From positions 40,091,239 to 40,155,238 of the forward strand of contig NC_080065.1 of NCBI RefSeq assembly GCF_949987535.1: a stretch of 64,000 bases of DNA, read 5' to 3'. The notes beneath the pieces are model-generated. The model saw nothing but the letters and a program-made list of their open reading frames with translations. It was not told where the DNA came from and searched no databases. The position numbers and the translations under genes were made by a program. This DNA is from Balaenoptera acutorostrata. Lineage: Eukaryota > Chordata > Mammalia > Artiodactyla > Balaenopteridae. This document shows, piece after piece, positions 1 through 10,290 of this stretch (position 1 is its first letter; the number at the start of each line of letters is the position of its first letter).

Positions 1-2151
1 TAGCTTTCTGGTAGCGTCTTTAGGATTCTCTATGTATAGTATCATGTCATCTGCAAACAGTGACAGCTTTACTTCTTCTTTTCCAATGTGGATTCCTTTT
101 ATTTCTTTTCCTTCTCTGATTGCTGTGACAAAAACTTCCAAAACTATGTTGAATAATAGTGGTGAGAGTGGGCAACCTTGTCTTGTTCCTGATCTTAGTG
201 GAAATGGTTTCAGTTTTTCACCATTGAGGATGATGTTGGCTGTGGGTTTGTCACATATGGCCTTTATTATGTTGAGGAAAGTTCCCTCTATGCCTAATTT
301 CTGGAGGATTTTTATCATAAGTGGGTGTTGAATTTTGTCAAAAACTTCCTCTGCATCTATTGAGATGATCATATGGTTTTTCTCCTTCAGTTTGTTAATA
401 TGGTGTATCATGTTAATTGATTTGTGCGTATTGAAGAATCCTTGCATTCCTGGGATAAACCCCACTTGATCATAATGTATGATCCTTTTAATGTGCTGTT
501 GGATTCTGTTTGCTAGTATTTTGTTGAGGATTTTTGCATCTATGTTCATCAGTGATATTGGCCTGTAGTTTTCTTTCTTTGTGACATCTTTGTCTGGTTT
601 TGGTATCAGAGTGATGGTGGCCTCGTAGAATGAGTTTGGGAGTGTTCCTCCCTCTGCTATATTTTGGAAGAGTTTTAGAAGGATAGGTGTTAGCTCTTCT
701 CTAAATGTTTGATAGAATTCGCCTGTGAAGCCATCTGGTCCTGGGCTTTTGTTTGTTGGAAGATTTTTAATCACGGTTTCAATTTCAGTGCTTGTGATTG
801 GTCTGATCATATTTTCCATTTCTTCCTGGTTCAGTCTCGGAAGGTTGTGCATTTCTAAGAATTTGTCCATTTCTTCCAGGTTGTCCATTTTGTTGGCATA
901 GAGTTGCTTGTAGTAATCTCTCATGATCCTTTGTATTTCTGCAGTGTCAGTGGTTACTTCTCCATTTTCATTTCTAACTCTATTGATTTGAGTCTTCTCT
1001 CTTTTTTTCTTGATAAGTCTGGCTAATGGTTTATCAATTTTCTTTATCTTCTCAAAGAACCAGCTTTTAGTTTTATTGATCTTTGCTATTGTTTCCTTCA
1101 TTTCTTTTTCATTTATTTCTGATCTGATCTTTATGATTTCTTTCCTTCTGCTAAAATTGGGGTATTTTTGTTCTTCTTTCTCTAATTGCTTTAGGTTTAA
1201 GGTTAGGTTGTTTATTTGAGGTGTTTCTTGTTTCTTAAGGTAGGCTTGAATAGCTATAAACTTCTCTCTTAGAACTGCTTTTGCTGCATCCCGTAGGTCT
1301 TGGTTCGTCGTGTTTTCATTGTCATTTTTTTCTTGGTATTTTTTGATTTCCTCTTTCATTTCTTTAGTGATCTCTTGGTTATTAAATAGTGTGTTGTTTA
1401 GCCTCCATGTGTTTGTATTTCTTACAGATTTTTTCCTGTAATTGATATCTAGTCTCATAGCATTGTGGTCAGAAAACATACTTGATATGATTTCAATTTT
1501 CTTAAATTTACCAAGGCTTGATTTGTGACCCAAGATATGATCTATCCTGGAGAATGTTCCATGAGCACTTGAAAGGAAAGTGTATTCTGTTGTTTTTGGA
1601 TGGAATGTCCTATAAATATCAATTAAGTCCATCTTGTTTAATGTATCATTTAAAGCTTGTGTTTCCTTATTTATTTTCATTTTGGATGATCTGTCCATTG
1701 GTGAAAGTGGGGTGTTAAAGTCCCCTACTATGATTGTGTTACTGTCCATTTCCCATTTTATGGCTGTTAGTATTTGCCTTATGTATTGAGGTGCTCCTAT
1801 GTTGGGTGCATAAATATTTACAATTGTTATATTTTCTTCTTGGATTGATCCCTTGATCATTATGTAGTGTCCTTCTTTGTCTCTTGTAATAGTCTTTGTT
1901 TTAAAGTCTATTTTGTCTGATATGAGCATTGCTACTCCAGCTTTCTTTTGATTTCCATTTGCATGGAATATCTTTTTCCATCCCCTCACTTTCAGTCTGT
2001 ATGTGTCTCTAGGTCTTAAGTGGGTCTCTTGTAGACAGCATATATATGGGTCTTGTTTTTGTATGCATTCATCCAGTCTACATCTTTTGGTGGGAGCATT
2101 TAATCCATTTTCATTTAAGGTAATTATCGATATGTATGTTCCTATTACCAT
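1..2151 (-). CDS. L1 ORF2p, N-terminal 717 residues (endonuclease + reverse transcriptase), partial at edge
   Basis: ORF2p nicks genomic DNA and reverse-transcribes RNA at the nick (target-primed reverse transcription). I translated every codon from the ATG at 2151 to base 1 and found no stop in 717 codons. The apurinic-type endonuclease domain is about residues 1-235. Its catalytic residues are present: E42 (LQETH), D144/N146 (GDFN), D204 (RIDH), D228/H229 (SDH). RT motifs include SPGPDGF near 465, D599 in [22 protein letters not shown] near 655-671, and FADD at 699-702. These numbers sit one residue from the human protein as I know it, so the frame is collinear. The RT first-Asp motif reads DAEEVFD, not the usual DAEKAFD. 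The rest of RT and the Cys-rich tail lie beyond the edge. Confidence 0.95.
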   Translation of the reverse strand, partial: MVIGTYISIITLNENGLNAPTKRCRLDECIQKQDPYICCLQETHLRPRDTYRLKVRGWKKIFHANGNQKKAGVAMLISDKIDFKTKTITRDKEGHYIMIKGSIQEENITIVNIYAPNIGAPQYIRQILTAIKWEMDSNTIIVGDFNTPLSPMDRSSKMKINKETQALNDTLNKMDLIDIYRTFHPKTTEYTFLSSAHGTFSRIDHILGHKSSLGKFKKIEIISSMFSDHNAMRLDINYRKKSVRNTNTWRLNNTLFNNQEITKEMKEEIKKYQEKNDNENTTNQDLRDAAKAVLREKFIAIQAYLKKQETPQINNLTLNLKQLEKEEQKYPNFSRRKEIIKIRSEINEKEMKETIAKINKTKSWFFEKIKKIDKPLARLIKKKREKTQINRVRNENGEVTTDTAEIQRIMRDYYKQLYANKMDNLEEMDKFLEMHNLPRLNQEEMENMIRPITSTEIETVIKNLPTNKSPGPDGFTGEFYQTFREELTPILLKLFQNIAEGGTLPNSFYEATITLIPKPDKDVTKKENYRPISLMNIDAKILNKILANRIQQHIKRIIHYDQVGFIPGMQGFFNTHKSINMIHHINKLKEKNHMIISIDAEEVFDKIQHPLMIKILQKLGIEGTFLNIIKAICDKPTANIILNGEKLKPFPLRSGTRQGCPLSPLLFNIVLEVFVTAIREGKEIKGIHIGKEEVKLSLFADDMILYIENPKDATRKL

Positions 2152-2209
2152 TTTCTTAATTGTTTTGGGTTTATTATTGTAGGTGTTTTCCTTCTCTTGT
2201 GTTTCCTGC

Positions 2210-3101
2210 CTAGAGAAGTTCCTTTAGCATTTGTTGTAAAGCTGGTTTGGTGGTGCTGAATTCTCTTAGCTTTTGCTTGTCTGTAAAGCTTTTAATTTCT
2301 CCATCAAATCTGCATGAGATTCTTGCTGGACAGAGTAATCTTGTTTGTAGGTTTTTCTCTTTCATCACTTTAAATGTGTCCAGCCACTCCCTTCTGGCTT
2401 GCAGAGTTTCTGCTAAAAGATCAGTTGTTAACCTTATGGGGATTCCCTTATGTGTTACTTGTTGTTTTTCCTTTGCTGCTTTTAATATTTGTTCTTTGTA
2501 TTTAATTTTTGATAGTTTGATTAATATGTGTCTTGGCGTGTTTCTCCTTGGATTTATCCTGTATGGGACTCTCTGTGCTTCCTGGACTTGATTGACTATT
2601 TCCTTTCCCATATTAGGGAAGTTTTCAACTATAATCTCTTCAAATATTTTCTCAATCCCTTTCTTTTTCTCTTCTTCTTCTGGGACCCCTTTAATTCGAA
2701 TGTTGGTGCGTTTAATGTTGTCCCAGAGGTCTCTGAGACTGTCCTCAATTCTTTTCATTCTTTTTTCTTTAATTTGCTCTGCAATAGTTATTTCCACTAT
2801 TTTATCTTCCAGGTCACTTATCCATTCTTCTGCCTCAGTTATTCTGCTATTGATCCCTTCTAGAGTATTTTTAATTTCATTTGTGTTGTTCATCTCTGTT
2901 TGTTTGCTTTTTTAGTTCTTCTAGGTTCTTGTGAAACATTTCTTGTATTTTCTCCATTCCATTTCCAATATTTTGGATCATCTTTACTATCATTATTCTG
3001 AATTCTTTTTCAGGTAGACTGCCTATTTCCTCTTCATTTGTTAGGTCTGGTGGGTTTTTGCCTTGCTCCTTCATCTGCTGTGTGTTTCTCTGTCTTCTCA
3101 T
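2210..3101 (-). pseudogene. L1 ORF1p reading frame with one single-base frameshift
   Basis: ORF1p is the trimeric RNA-binding chaperone that coats L1 RNA. The start is the ATG at 3101 (MRRQRNTQQMKEQG), matched in the second L1 of this window. Its frame runs to about 2913, and the downstream frame runs from there to the stop at 2210. The order is a polar N-terminus, a coiled coil (EEELISDLEDK-type heptads), an RRM-like core (NIRIKGVPEEEE, about residues 140-230) and a C-terminal domain with the conserved ARR (LQARREW). The shift lies in a T6 run on the plus strand (2908-2913). Removing one base would restore collinearity with the family across this point. It could be a real mutation or a homopolymer sequencing error. 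No other break was seen. Confidence 0.9.
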
Positions 3102-5082
3102 TTTGTTTAACTTAGTGTGTTTGGGGTCTCCTTTTCCCAGGCTGCAGGTTCGTAGTTTCCGTTGTTTTTGGTGTCTGTCCCCAGTGGGTTTGGTTGGTTC
3201 AGTGGGTTGTGTAGGCTTCCTGGTGGAGGGGACTAGTGCCTGTGTTCTGGTGGATGAGGCTGGATCTGTCTTTCTGGTGGGCAGGTCCATGTCTGGTGGT
3301 GTGTTTTGGGGTGTCTGTGGCCTTATGATTTTAGTCAGCCTCTGTGCTAATGGATGGGGTTGTGTTCCTGTCTTGCTAGTTGTTTGGCATAGGGTATCCT
3401 GCACTGTAGCTTGCTGGTCATTGAGTGGAGCTGGGTCTTGGTGTTGAGATGGAGATCTCTGGGAGATTTTCACCATTTGATATTACGTGGAGCTGGGAGA
3501 TCTCTTGTGGACCAGTGTCCTGAACTTGGCTCTCCCACCTCAGTGGAATAGCCCTGACGCCTGGCTGGAGCACCAACAGCCTGTCCTCCACACGGCTCAG
3601 AATAAGAGGGAGAAAAAAAAGAAAGAAAGAAAGAAGAAGATAAAATAAAATAAAATAAAGTAAAATAAAACAAAATAAAGTTATTAAAATAAAAAAAATT
3701 AAGAAAAAAAATTTTTTTAATAAAAAGAAAACAACAAAAAAAACGGACAGACAGTACCCTAGGACAAATGGTAAAAGCAAGGCTCTACAGACAAAATCAC
3801 ACACAGAAGCATACACATACACACTCACAAAAAGAGAAAAAGGGGAAAAAATATATATATCTTTGCTCCCAATGTCCACCTTCTCAATTTGGGATGATTT
3901 GTTGTCTATTGCGGTATTCCACAGATGCAGGGTACATCAAGTTGATTGTGGAGATTTAACCCACTGCTCCTGAGGCTGCTGGGCGAAATTTCCCTTTCTC
4001 TTCTTTGTTTGCACAGCTCCCGGGTTTCAGCTTTGGATTGGCCCCGCCTCTGCGTGTAGGTCGCCTGAGGGCGTCTGTTCCCGCCCATACAGGACGGGGT
4101 TAAAGGAGCAGCTGCTTCAGGGTCTCTGGCTCACTCAGGCCGAGGGGAGGGAGGGGTACGGATGCGGGGCGAGCCTGCAGCGGCAGAGGCCGATGTGACG
4201 TTGCAGCAGCCTGAGGTGCGCCATGCGTTCTCCCGAGTAAGTTGTCCCTGGGTCACGGGACCCCGGCAGTGGCGGGCTGCACAGGCTCCCGGGAGAGGAG
4301 GTGTGGATAGTGACCTGTGCTTGCACATGGGCTTCTTGGTGGCAGCAGCAGCAGCCTTAGCGCCTCATGCCCGTCTCTGGGGTCCACGCTGATAGCCGCG
4401 GCTCGCGCCTGTCTCTGGAGCTCCTTTAAGCGGTGCTCTTAATCCCCTCTCCTCACGCACCAGGAAACAAAGAGGCAAGAAAAAGTCAGTCTCTTGCCTC
4501 TTCGGCAGCTCCAGACTTTTTCCCGGACTCCCTCCCGGCCAGCTGTGGCGCACTAGTCCCTTCAGGCTGTGTTCACGCCGCCAGCCCCAGTCCTCTCCCT
4601 GGAATCCGACCGAGGCCCGAGCCTCAGCTCCCAGCCCTGCCCGCCCTGGCTGGTGAGCAGACAAGCCTCTCGCACTGGTGAGTGCTGCTCGGTGCCGAGC
4701 CTCTGTGCGGGAGTCTCTCCGCTTTGCCCTCCGCACCCCTATGGCTGCGCTGTCCTCCGTGGCTCAGAAGCTTCCCCCCTCTGCCACCCGCAGTCTCCAC
4801 CCGTGAAGGGGCTCCTAGTGTGTGGAAACCTATCCTCCTTCACAGCTCGCTCCCACTGGTACAGGTCCCGTCCCTATTCTTTTGTCTCTGTTTTTTCTTT
4901 TTTCTTTTGCCCTACCCAGGTAATGGGGAGTTTCTTGCCTTTTGGGAAGTCTGAGGCCTTCTGCCAGCGTTCAGTGGGTGTTCTGTAGGAGCAGTTCCAC
5001 GTGTAGATGTATTTCTGATGTATTTGTAGGGAGGAAGGTAATCTCCGGGTCTTAGTCTTCCGCCATCTTGAAGCTCCTCCCA
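3102..5082 (-). promoter_or_regulatory. L1 5' UTR with internal promoter, CpG-rich
   Basis: This is the roughly 2-kb leader of the young L1. The first 20 sense bases contain AAGATGGCGGAAG at 5057-5069, which fits a YY1 site; in human L1, YY1 at this place sets the start site. About 3980-4830 is the most CpG-dense part of the window. A pyrimidine tract on the L1 sense strand (A-rich on plus) spans 3600-3760, with TTTTA-type repeats. The last 125 codons before ORF1 (3476-3102) are open in the ORF1 frame. Promoter activity is inferred from L1 biology, not shown here. Confidence 0.8.
3600..3760. repeat. A-rich low-complexity tract (AAAAT-type) inside the L1 5' UTR
   Basis: This is a run of A-rich sequence on plus with GAAA units, then AAAAT/AAATA units. 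It lies within the young L1 leader and is T/C-rich in L1 sense. The second L1 is truncated before this point, so it cannot show whether the tract is typical of the family. Confidence 0.8.
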
Positions 5083-5449
5083 GACTGTGCTTTTAAAGAG
5101 GCTTTGCCTTTATCCCTTTTTGATTAAAGTTTTATTTTATTTTTTAAACATATATATTGTGGTTTCTTTATATCTAGTAACATAGTCTTGGAAAAAGTTT
5201 ATTTCTTCCTTTATCACAGGTAAATATTGATTTCACATACTCTTGCCATTAGTGTTTTTTCTTTTTTCTTTTCTAAGTGTAGAGTTGCCAAATATAACAC
5301 AGGTTGGTCGGTTACATTTGAATTTCAGATAAATTATGATTTATTTTTATTATTATAAGAAGATTTTTAATTTGTTAAATCTGGCAAACTTAAACTGGCT
5401 TTCATAAGCTATCTTCCCACTATCATTTGTTAATTCATTCTCTTTTTTA
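5083..5449. other. Flank of the young L1, no feature seen
   Basis: This is AT-rich single-copy-looking sequence with no convincing ORF or recognisable repeat. The bases just after 5082 should hold the 5' copy of the L1 target-site duplication, but the partner lies outside the window. Confidence 0.5.
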
Positions 5450-5600
5450 TTCATGTATTTAATATTTATTGAATATCAATTACATATCAAGTACTCTAAG
5501 CACGTGGGGATATATCAGTGAAAAGATAGAGATTTTGCTGTCATGAGGCATATATTCTTATGAAAGGAAAGACAAAGGAGAGGATTCATAATACTGAACA
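5450..5600 (-). repeat. Old L2-like repeat fragment
   Basis: The sequence resembles the ancient mammalian repeat whose antisense reads TATTTATTGAGCACCTACTATG, followed by 'GGGATACAGCAGTGAA'-like text. Here this appears as AATATTTATTGAATATCAATT and GGGGATATATCAGTGAA. The family name (L2) is from memory and only moderately sure. Confidence 0.45.
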
Positions 5601-6239
5601 TTTTGAGAAATTAGAGGATAAGGATAATTTCTAAAACATTCTTATCTTTCCCACAGTGAGCAGAGTATCTTCTAATTACAAAACTTACTTGGAATATACA
5701 GTTTATTGCCCACTTAAGATTTGTTAATTATTTTATCCCTAGTAAACTTGGAATATCTAATGTGTTATCAATCAACCCATTAATCAATATTTTATTTTAT
5801 TCTTCATATAATCGATGCCTGAAAAAGTAGAATAAACTCTTCTATAAACCAATTAGGTTTCATGTGAAGGAAATTTCTCTTCTTCGCCCAGTGTTGTTAT
5901 TACTGTTCAATATGGTTTAAGTGGGGTGACAGCTCTTGAGATATTCAAGCACAGGCTTTTTGATGCCCTGGTGGAAGAGTCATAGAAGCAATCATATGGG
6001 CAAGTGTCCTGAATGGCCCATGAATCTCTTTTGTAGGAAAAAACCTATTTACACAGCATTCCCCTGAACCCAATGCCAAAAGCCTCATCAGGGTGGTATA
6101 AAATTTACGTCTTCATTCTAGGTTAAGTCCACATTTTCTAGTTGCTTGTTCTAATCTTTCAATTAATTCCCACATGAAAATTGAACATAAAAAAAAAAAA
6201 CCTGAATAAAACAAAACTGAAAATTAAATAGTACTCCAG

Positions 6240-6420
6240 CATGAATCATTTTAAGTAATGCTCACATTTTTGTGCCATAGGTATTACTGTTATCTCCATT
6301 TTACAGAGGTGAAAGCTGAGATTTTAGAAGTTAAGTAGTTTTCCTAAATTCAGAAACTGAATGTAGGAGGTCTGAACCCACAGTTGCTGGCTATCAATCA
6401 CCAGGACCTATCATCTCTCC
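6240..6420 (-). repeat. MIR SINE (ancient)
   Basis: The plus strand shows the antisense MIR core: CCATTTTACAGAGGTGAAA, then a decayed 'ctgaggctcagagaggtt' block, ending near GGTCTGAACCCACAG. There is no A tail or duplication, as expected for this old tRNA-derived family. Confidence 0.75.
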
Positions 6421-6899
6421 TAGTGAGGGTCTTTGTACCACAAGCTTGTACTTTTCCAAATGATTTTCCTGAAAACTTATATATCACATGTATGTAGGCA
6501 AATAGATAGAGAGATAAATCAGTTGATTTACTGATATAGGACCATTGAACTGAAGCCTAGCATACATTTATTTCAGATGAAAATTTGGGACATATGGTGC
6601 AAAATTGGCAAGTACATTCTCAGATTTATATAGTCTATACTCATTAAACTTTACATTTTAGAATGCTCTGTGCAGACATACATATGCAAATAAACTCATG
6701 TCTGGGAATAGCGTACAAAAAGTCACCTAGAAGCCCCAGACATTATATATTCAAGATGATGTGACTTTACTCCACATGGTTTTCGCTACTTCTTTCTCAA
6801 GTACTCTACTTTATACTCTTACTTGCGAGCACACCCCTACTCGTTCTGGAAAATCCTTTCTTTTTGTAAGTGAGAGAACTTCTTAAAAAAAAACAGCTC

Positions 6900-7060
6900 T
6901 AGAGGAGGAATTTGGCAAGCTGGGTTCTAGCTCAGGACCTGCGGTTAATTAATTCTGTGTCTACCTAGGGTCAAATTTCTTCATTTTTCTGGGCCTCAGT
7001 TCCTCGGCTGTAAAATGAAGGGGATAGAATTCAAGCACCATATGAAACAGCTAGCCTAGC
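6900..7060 (+). repeat. MIR SINE fragment
   Basis: The core block reads GGGTCAAATTTCTTCATTTTTCTGGGCCTCAGTTCCTCGGCTGTAAAATGAAGGGGATAG in divided form, matching the MIR sense motif 'cctcagtttcctcatctgtaaaatg'. It is strongly diverged. Confidence 0.7.
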
Positions 7061-7489
7061 CCTCCCTGCCATTCAATGATTCAATCTCATGTTTATCATC
7101 CCTACCAGTATGTTCTCTAAATCCTGCTTAAATACTTCTAGAGACATCATCCCATTCTACTTACTCAGTATGAGAAAGGGTTTTTCTTGTTGTTGTATTT
7201 TGTTTTTTAATTTGAACCTAAATCTTTCCCTTTGTCGTTTCCAATTTTGGTTCCATTTTTGTTCTCTTGAGTGTCCTAGATCAAGGGTACTCATTTTCTT
7301 ATTTTTGAAGACAGGTATACTGTCTCATGTACCCGTCACCCTTCTCAAATATCAGTTCCAGCCTAACAGCTTGAGATATTTTAATTTTCCTTAAGAAATG
7401 ATTTTGAATCTTTTGCTCTCCTGATCATTTGTCTCTGGACTGGGCTACTTATTGATGGTGCTCTTAAAATGCAGCACCCAAAATGGATC

Positions 7490-7740
7490 ATAATAATAAT
7501 AATGATAGTAAACAATAGCTAATACCTAGTACTTATGTGCTAGCCACTGTTTTTAAGTGTTTTATATATACATATATATATTATCTCATTTAATTGTGCA
7601 GCAGTACTATCATTGTTCACATGGAACCTGAGAACAAGAGAGGTTAAACAACTTGCCTAAATATATGCTGTAGCTGGTAATGTCATGAATCCAGGTAATC
7701 TGGGCAGCAGAGTCCATGCTCTTAATTACTGGGATAAACC
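7490..7740 (-). repeat. MIR SINE
   Basis: Antisense MIR. It starts in the AATA-rich part (TAATAATAATAATGATAG), then TATGTGCTAGCCACTGT, a diverged 'acagatgaggaaactgag' core as GGAACCTGAGAACAAGAGAG, and GTCCATGCTCTTAATTACT at the end. Confidence 0.75.
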
Positions 7741-7849
7741 ACATTTTCTAAAACTTATACTTGATATATAGTTTGTGCAACACTCAGTTGACTAGGACTT
7801 AACATCTCTCTTATTCTAGACATTATATTTTGATGAGTACAATTTACGA

Positions 7850-8190
7850 TTGCATCAAATGTATATGTTCTATGTGTTCAGACTCCAATTTTGAAACCTC
7901 TATTAAATATCTACTATATATCATGTACTATGCAGAACATAAGGATTTTAAGGATAAAAAATAAGCCATTCTCTGTCAGGTTGGAAAATAGATATGCGAA
8001 TAAGAAACTAAAATATAATGTTAAATACAGCTAAGTTGTTAAGTAAAGTAAGAAATTTATTCCAAGGTTAATGAGAATCCAAAGAGTATAACCAACTCTA
8101 AGAAAATGGGAAATTACTTCAAGGAAGTCGCATTTGGATAAGTTCTTTAAGGATGAGTAGGAGTCCATTGAGCAAAGAAGAAAAATATTG
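7850..8190 (-). repeat. Old L2-like repeat fragment
   Basis: It shares its layout with the 5450 fragment: TATTAAATATCTACTATATA, TACTATGCAGAACATAAGGA, then a long AT-rich stretch with TTACTTCAAGGAAGTCGC, like the 'aaggcctctctgaggagg' part of that family. The assignment is tentative. Confidence 0.4.
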
Positions 8191-8899
8191 GAAAAAATAC
8201 TTTGTCTTTATTAATTATCTTTTTAAAAATGTCTTAAATCCAGCCAAGGATTAGCATTATGTCTGTTAGACAGTGCTTCATGGAAACTGCTATTAAAACA
8301 AGTAGCACAAGGTTTGGTGATTTAGGGTCTTCTAGAACTTTTATGTTCATCGTGGTTTTGCAAAGATTCTGTTCAGCAATCTCTAAGTAATATGAAATAT
8401 AATCTGTTGAAACGGAAACTCTTGACCTCATTTAGTGAAGTTGTGTGCTATAATGCAGTAGTCCCACCGCTAACTAGTTTCTTGTCCATTGTACCAATTT
8501 TAATTCTCTACTTTCTAGAGTGTAGATCGTGGTTAGAAGCAAGCTGAAAACTGAGGAGTTTGGTATTCTTTCTATAATGTGTTGACAAGTTAATCTTTTT
8601 ATAGAGAGCCTATTTCATTGTGTTCTTCTTATTGTAAAAATATCTCTAAAAATTAATTTTATAGGAGTGATATACTGTGTCTAAAATACGAATTGTGGAC
8701 AGACACATAGTATGGCTAGGCTACTCTTTTCCTCTTACAATGGATATCTTCAAAATCTTCATTCCATTGGTTATTTAGATTGTGGGTATATTAAAGTGTA
8801 CTTAGAGATTATTAAAAATCTAGGGTTTGCCGGGGTTAAGGAAGGGGATAGGGTAGAGAGGAATGTGTGTGACTATAAAAGAACAATATGAAGATCTTT

Positions 8900-8998
8900 A
8901 TGGTGATTAATGTGGTGATAAAATATTTTCAAATAAGGTCATATTCTGACATTCTAGGTGGATATGAATTTTGGGGGGACATTATTCAGCCCTTTATT
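8900..8998 (+). repeat. Fragment of an old MLT2/ERVL-type LTR, 3' part
   Basis: TCAAATAAGGTCATATTCTG and GAATTTTGGGGGGACATTAT match the 3' portion of the same LTR family as the nearly complete copy at 16742. Only about 100 bases remain. Confidence 0.5.
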
Positions 8999-9721
8999 CC
9001 TAGTCTGCTTCTTTTCTTGCCATGATTCTTCCTGTGGTTGCTCTCCAGTCCTTAAAATAATTGCTTTTATATTGTTTACATATTTTTATTATTGTTTTTG
9101 GATGAGTGGTAAGTCTAATACAAGCTACCTTTCTATGAACAGAACTGGACTTTCCACTCCAATTTTTCTTTTTGCAAAGAAAAAAGAAAAGGGACACCTG
9201 ATAGTTGCTGCTATCTATCAGCTACATTGCCCAGAGTATGTGGCACAGTGCAGTACCTATGATAAAGTCTCAAATAGAGTGGGTGCATCCATGCATGTAT
9301 CCATTACTAAATTAAAATATTGTATTGCAAAAAAAAATTAATTTTAGGTGGCTTTAGAAGCCTCAATAAATTCTAGGATTCATCAGCTTACCAATATTAT
9401 TTTTTCAGGCCTAGACATCTCTTCTTATTCCTTAGTTCTTTTTCTTTCTTTGATTTTCTGTGTATGCTATTTTTTGAAATTGAAGCTTGTGGCTATATAG
9501 AAATCCCCTTCAGGATTATTTGAGATTACAGAGTCAGAATTTCATTTTTGAAAACTACATTTTATACCATTGGTTTTGAATTTGTGCCATCTTCTTTTTG
9601 GGCCTTGATCCAGGAAATCTTACCAATATTTCTGCTGCCTCTGACATTGGCCTTCCTGAAATCCATGTTACATGTCTGACATCCTGCCATGTTTCCTTTA
9701 CTCATTTGCAGTTATTCTGTG

Positions 9722-9890
9722 GCCTTTCTATTCAAAGTGAGGTACCTGGACCAGCAACATTAGCATCGTGGTGGGGATTGTTAGAAATGCAGACTCTCAG
9801 GCCTCCGTGCTAGGCCAGCTGAGTCACAATGGGCATGTTAAGAAGACCTTCAGGTGCCTCCTAAGTACATGGAATTAGAACAGCACTGCT
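9722..9890 (+). mobile_element. MER5A-type hAT (Charlie) DNA transposon remnant
   Basis: TTCAAAGTGAGGTACCTGG, CCAGCAACATTAGCATC, TTAGAAATGCAGACTCTC and the final TTCAGGTGCCTCC follow the MER5A consensus in order. It is non-autonomous and has no coding capacity. Confidence 0.75.
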
Positions 9891-10029
9891 TTCAGATGAC
9901 AGGGCAAGATAACTTTTTCCAAAAGTCTTTGCGTTTCCACCCCTCTAACCAAGTCTTCCTTAAGAATGATGGACTTCTGGTAGAAAAAAAATTACTTCGA
10001 GGCAAATAAAGAATTTTTCAGATCATTTC

Positions 10030-10290
10030 CTTTTAGCTGAATATTAATCATAAGAGTAGACTAATATTCATAGAGGGATTGCTATATACATGGTAGAAAT
10101 CTTTAAAGATTTATTTAATCTTCCTGTTATCACAGTGGTGTATTTACCATTATTATAATTCCCGTTTTACAGATGAGAAATTTGAGGCCAATGTAGAGAT
10201 TAGTTTCTTACCCAACATCACAGAGCCCTGCAGAGCCAGGTTCCAAGTCAAGCCTATTTGATTCTAAAATTTATGCTTCACATGATGATG
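10030..10290 (-). repeat. MIR SINE
   Basis: Antisense MIR: CCCGTTTTACAGATGAGAAA, TTTGAGGCCAATGTAGAG, CCCAACATCACAGAGCCC, then GCCAGGTTCCAAGTCAAGCC. The order and motifs are clear, though diverged. Confidence 0.8.

Larger units (their letters stand above)
1..5082 (-). mobile_element. Young L1 (LINE-1), 5' complete, runs off left edge
   Basis: This is a LINE-1 retrotransposon read on the minus strand. In L1 order it has a 5' UTR/promoter (5082 to about 3102), ORF1 (3101-2210), a 58-base spacer, and ORF2 from 2151 to the window edge. The 5' end is recognisable because the sense strand starts GGGAGGAGCTTCAAGATGGC, the usual L1 start with a YY1-type AAGATGGC motif; unrelated DNA follows at 5083. 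ORF2 is open throughout and ORF1 has a single one-base frameshift. The other two large L1s here carry many stops, so this copy is much the youngest. Its 3' end, A tail and target-site duplication lie outside the window. Confidence 0.95.
5601..9720. other. Anonymous AT-rich DNA between old repeats
   Basis: Between the repeats listed separately here (MIR at 6240, 6900 and 7490; L2-like at 7850; LTR fragment at 8900), no gene, RNA gene or splice-bounded conserved ORF could be supported. The longest open frame, 8958-9341 plus, overlaps an old LTR fragment, has no recognisable motif and looks like chance. Confidence 0.5.

Noticed and set aside
3418..3879. 153-codon minus frame with a Phe/Leu-rich 'membrane-like' stretch
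   Set aside because: The hydrophobic run is the translation of the T-rich tract in the L1 5' UTR, not a gene.
8958..9341. 127-codon frame on plus
   Set aside because: It overlaps an old LTR fragment at its start and has low-complexity Phe/Cys content. No support for coding.
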